From CATOSK01 sp963665735 (GTDB lineage Bacteria > Chloroflexota > Dehalococcoidia > Lucifugimonadales > UBA3495), in NCBI GenBank assembly GCA_963665735.1, contig OY762444.1, forward strand, positions 3,224,001 to 3,288,000: a stretch of DNA of 64,000 nucleotides, written 5' to 3'. This document shows positions 62,390 to 64,000 of this stretch, one piece after another. Numbering within the stretch: position 1 is the stretch's first letter; the number at the start of each line of letters is the position of its first letter. Made by a program: the position numbers and the translations under genes. The notes under the pieces are model-generated. The model saw only the letters and a program-made list of their open reading frames with translations, searched no databases and was not told the origin of the DNA.

Positions 62390-62732
62390 GGGCGCGGCGA
62401 CGTTGGTTTCAGGCAAGGATTTGAGATTCTTCGCTTTGCTCAGAATGACATGGAGCGGCCAGGATGATATGGGGGTGCGATGGCGTTGTTGGGATGGATT
62501 TCTGGATTCCGGCCCGTTCGGCGGTGCTCAGGGCAGGCTCTACGCCGGAATGACGGGTCGGGGTGTGGCGACGTTGGTTTCAGGCAAGGATTTGAGATTC
62601 TTCGCTTTGCTCAGAATAACATGGAGAGGCGGGGATGACATTGGGGTGCGACGGCGTTGTTGGGATGGATTTCTGGATTCCGGCCCCGTATCGTGGTACG
62701 GGGTGACGTTCTTTCGCCGGAATGACGGGTTT
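62390..62732. repeat. Tandem duplication of a 171-bp repeat-containing unit
   Basis: Two direct copies offset by 171 bp. Each contains GACGTTGGTTTCAGGCAAGG, then a family B half unit in reverse (ATTCTTCGCTTTGCTCAGAA), GGCGTTGTTGGGATGGATTT and a family A half unit (CTGGATTCCGGCC). The copies differ in the hairpin insert. The rest of the gap 62344-62772 holds nothing else recognisable. Confidence 0.8.
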
Positions 62733-62772
62733 GGCTGGTTTGTCGTCAATGCAATGGTGACGGGCTATTCGT

Positions 62773-63126
62773 TTAGAGCAGCAGACGCATGGAGTGGAGC
62801 GTGCGGCTGAAGGGGTTGAATACCAGGGCCAGTTCCTCCAGGGACACTACGCCCAGCAACGCTTGGTCATCGCCAGGTTCTCCCAGCACTACTGGCGTAT
62901 GGGTCTCTCCTTGCGGCAGTATCAGGTAACATTCCGACATCCGGCGGGCAACACGAGTGCCGTCGGCCAGGGAAAACAACTCTTCCCGCTTGGGTTCCAG
63001 CCCGATGGCTTGCCAGACATCGTAGGGCAGCAGGGAGTAGCCAGCCCCGCTGTCCACCAAGAACGTAACCGACTGTTCGGCTTGGGATGGGCCGCGAACC
63101 GTTCCATCTATATAGGTTATGCCCAT
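62773..63126 (-). CDS. Retropepsin-like (clan AA) aspartyl protease domain protein
   Basis: A 117-residue protein (ATG at 63126) with the catalytic motif FLVDSGAGYSLLP, Asp25 being the nucleophile activator, and a hydrophobic GVVSLEELALVFNP later. One catalytic Asp per chain implies a homodimer, as in retroviral proteases. The start ATG overlaps the ubiX stop TGA by one base, with AGAGGAAA as ribosome site, so it is cotranslated with ubiX. Soluble bacterial homologues have little-known roles. Confidence 0.75.
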   Translation of the reverse strand: MGITYIDGTVRGPSQAEQSVTFLVDSGAGYSLLPYDVWQAIGLEPKREELFSLADGTRVARRMSECYLILPQGETHTPVVLGEPGDDQALLGVVSLEELALVFNPFSRTLHSMRLLL

Positions 63127-63725
63127 CAGTTTTCCTCTTCGTTGTATTGGAGGCCCGGAGGGAGTTCGGACTCGACGCCCAGGGCCACTAGGATGCGCTG
63201 TACCATAAATTCGACTATATCGCCGACGCCGGCGGGGTGCAAGTAGAAGGCCGGCTGGGGGGGCATGACGACGACGCCCATGCGGGAGAGGGTCAGCAGG
63301 TTTTCCAGGTGGATGCTGTGCAGGGGCGTTTCCCGCGGCACCAGCACCAGCTTGCGGCCTTCTTTGAGGCAAACATCGGCGGCCCGCAGCAGCAGGTTGT
63401 TGGACAAGCCGTGGGCCAAGGACGCGGCGCTGTTCATGCTGCACGGGGCGATTACCATGCCGGCGGTGGCGAAGGTGCCGCTGGCGATGGGGGCGCGCAG
63501 GTAGTTGATGGGATAGTGGGTAAAGTTGGGGTCTTCCATCCATTCGGCGAGGCTGTCGTTGAAAGAGCGGCCCAACTCGTCCTGCCAGACCAGCTTGCCG
63601 CCGTTGGAGCAGACGGCGATAGTGGGGATGCGGCGGCGCAGCAGTTCGTCAATGGCGCGCTGGGCGATGACGGACCCGCTGGCGCCGGAGATTCCCACGA
63701 TTACGGGTTTGGCGGTGTTGAGCAT
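63126..63725 (-). CDS. ubiX: UbiX flavin prenyltransferase
   Basis: Prenylates FMN to the prenyl-FMN cofactor used by UbiD-type decarboxylases. From ATG 63725 the protein has 199 residues, as usual. GISGASGSVIAQRAIDELL (dinucleotide/FMN loop), APCSMNSAASLAHG and PRETPLHSIHLENLLTLSRM followed by VVMPPQPAFYLHP match the family. The stop codon overlaps the start of the protease gene. No UbiD gene is visible in the window; a MITE-like element and terminator separate it from the next gene. Confidence 0.95.
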   Translation of the reverse strand: MLNTAKPVIVGISGASGSVIAQRAIDELLRRRIPTIAVCSNGGKLVWQDELGRSFNDSLAEWMEDPNFTHYPINYLRAPIASGTFATAGMVIAPCSMNSAASLAHGLSNNLLLRAADVCLKEGRKLVLVPRETPLHSIHLENLLTLSRMGVVVMPPQPAFYLHPAGVGDIVEFMVQRILVALGVESELPPGLQYNEEEN

Positions 63726-63755
63726 AGGACTTGGCGATGGCGGCGGACATGGAAA

Positions 63756-63905
63756 CCGGGGGCTTTTGATTGTTACCCTGGACGATTTTTCACCCAAGCC
63801 CAAAATTCTACGGGCAAGGCTATGTGGGCCAAGGCAAGAATTTTAGATTCTTCGCTTTGCTCAGAATTACATACTGAAGGGTGGACGGCAAATCAAAAGA
63901 CCCGG
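63756..63905. mobile_element. MITE-like element, reverse orientation, with 9-bp target duplication
   Basis: A 150-bp element: left end CCGGGGGCTTTTGATT, right end AATCAAAAGACCCGG. Direct repeats ACATGGAAA (63747-63755) and ACATAGAAA (63906-63914) flank it, matching in 8 of 9 bases. Interior is family B in reverse (ATTCTTCGCTTTGCTCAGAA). It lies next to the terminator of the upstream gene. Confidence 0.7.
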
Positions 63906-63912
63906 ACATAGA

Positions 63913-63937
63913 AACGCCCCGGGGTTGCCGGGGCGTT
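63913..63937 (-). terminator. Rho-independent-type hairpin terminator
   Basis: AACGCCCCGG / CCGGGGCGTT stem with a GGTTG loop, 20 bp past the stop codon of the partial gene at the window edge. The minus-strand tail is TTCTATG, only weakly T-rich. Confidence 0.6.
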
Positions 63938-63957
63938 GGATTGCATACGGTTCGGGT

Positions 63958-64000
63958 TTAGCCCAGGACCAGTTCCTTGTTGACCCGGTTGGGGTCGCCC
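63958..64000 (-). CDS. Partial CDS, C-terminus only
   Basis: The last 13 residues of a protein ending GDPNRVNKELVLG, reading in from the right edge of the window. Too short to identify. Codon use is ordinary for the window, and the stop is followed by a terminator hairpin. Confidence 0.6.
   Translation of the reverse strand, partial: GDPNRVNKELVLG

Noticed and set aside
62403..62810. An ORF covering the tandem repeat region
   Set aside because: It is made of family A and B repeats translated through hairpins; the duplicated sequence explains its apparent internal repeats.

Overview
This is a GC-rich bacterial chromosome segment, densely coding on both strands, with one tRNA and no rRNA or CRISPR array. 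Gene content points to Chloroflexota, most likely a marine or host-associated Dehalococcoidia/SAR202-like lineage. The reasons are the mix of family III CoA-transferase, acyl-CoA dehydrogenase, MmgE/PrpD, hydantoinase, molybdenum hydroxylase and four VOC proteins; an RND pump with adaptor but no outer-membrane channel gene beside it; several lipoproteins with proline-rich linkers; and many dispersed palindromic repeats. No 16S gene is present, so the taxonomy is inference.

Layout. 1-2.9 kb: trpE (5' end cut off), a VOC gene overlapping trpG, and a DUF3800 gene. 3-6.2 kb: MmgE/PrpD and a dihydropyrimidinase-like hydrolase. 6.3-8.05 kb: an AT-richer three-gene cassette led by an XRE regulator with an apparently leaderless promoter and a palindromic operator. 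8-13.2 kb: an EthD-like protein, acyl-CoA dehydrogenase, DHA2 MFS exporter, two tandem coiled-coil membrane proteins and a PaREP1/HEPN-like protein. 13.2-17.5 kb: an orphan molybdopterin hydroxylase subunit, DUF2283 and a flavin halogenase-like enzyme. 17.5-19 kb: an orphan ParA with an unknown partner. 19-27 kb: VOC, CoA-transferase, and a MarR-RND-adaptor efflux operon. 27-31 kb: two VOC proteins, a structured leader candidate, two lipoproteins and tRNA-Thr(CGT).

31-43.7 kb is the standout. A single minus-strand gene encodes an approximately 3,470-residue type I polyketide synthase ordered KS-AT-DH-MT-ER-KR-ACP-KS-(degenerate AT). It is followed by a free ACP, an Sfp-type phosphopantetheinyl transferase and an alpha/beta hydrolase. 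The arrangement looks like an iterative, highly reducing, C-methylating lipid or polyketide synthase whose second KS may hand over to the free ACP.

44-50.6 kb: an NCS2 permease fused to an anti-sigma-like ATPase domain, a cysteine alpha/beta hydrolase, a lipoprotein, a class III aminotransferase, gamma carbonic anhydrase and a HicB-like protein. 50.7-59.4 kb: housekeeping genes tgt, pyrG and rho with TauE/SafE, an Asp-box propeller, a PD-(D/E)XK-like protein and a response regulator. 59.6-64 kb: a histidine kinase, a damaged IS1-family element, ubiE/menG, an aspartyl protease and ubiX.

Repeats occupy most intergenic gaps. They include a REP-like pair of hairpins with a conserved spacer, and a MITE-like element whose terminal inverted repeats and 8-9 bp flanking direct repeats can be seen in at least two copies. 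They also include perfect palindromes built on GTAGGGGCGCACGG and hairpins built on GGGGCGGGTTT. Several copies sit exactly at gene 3' ends.
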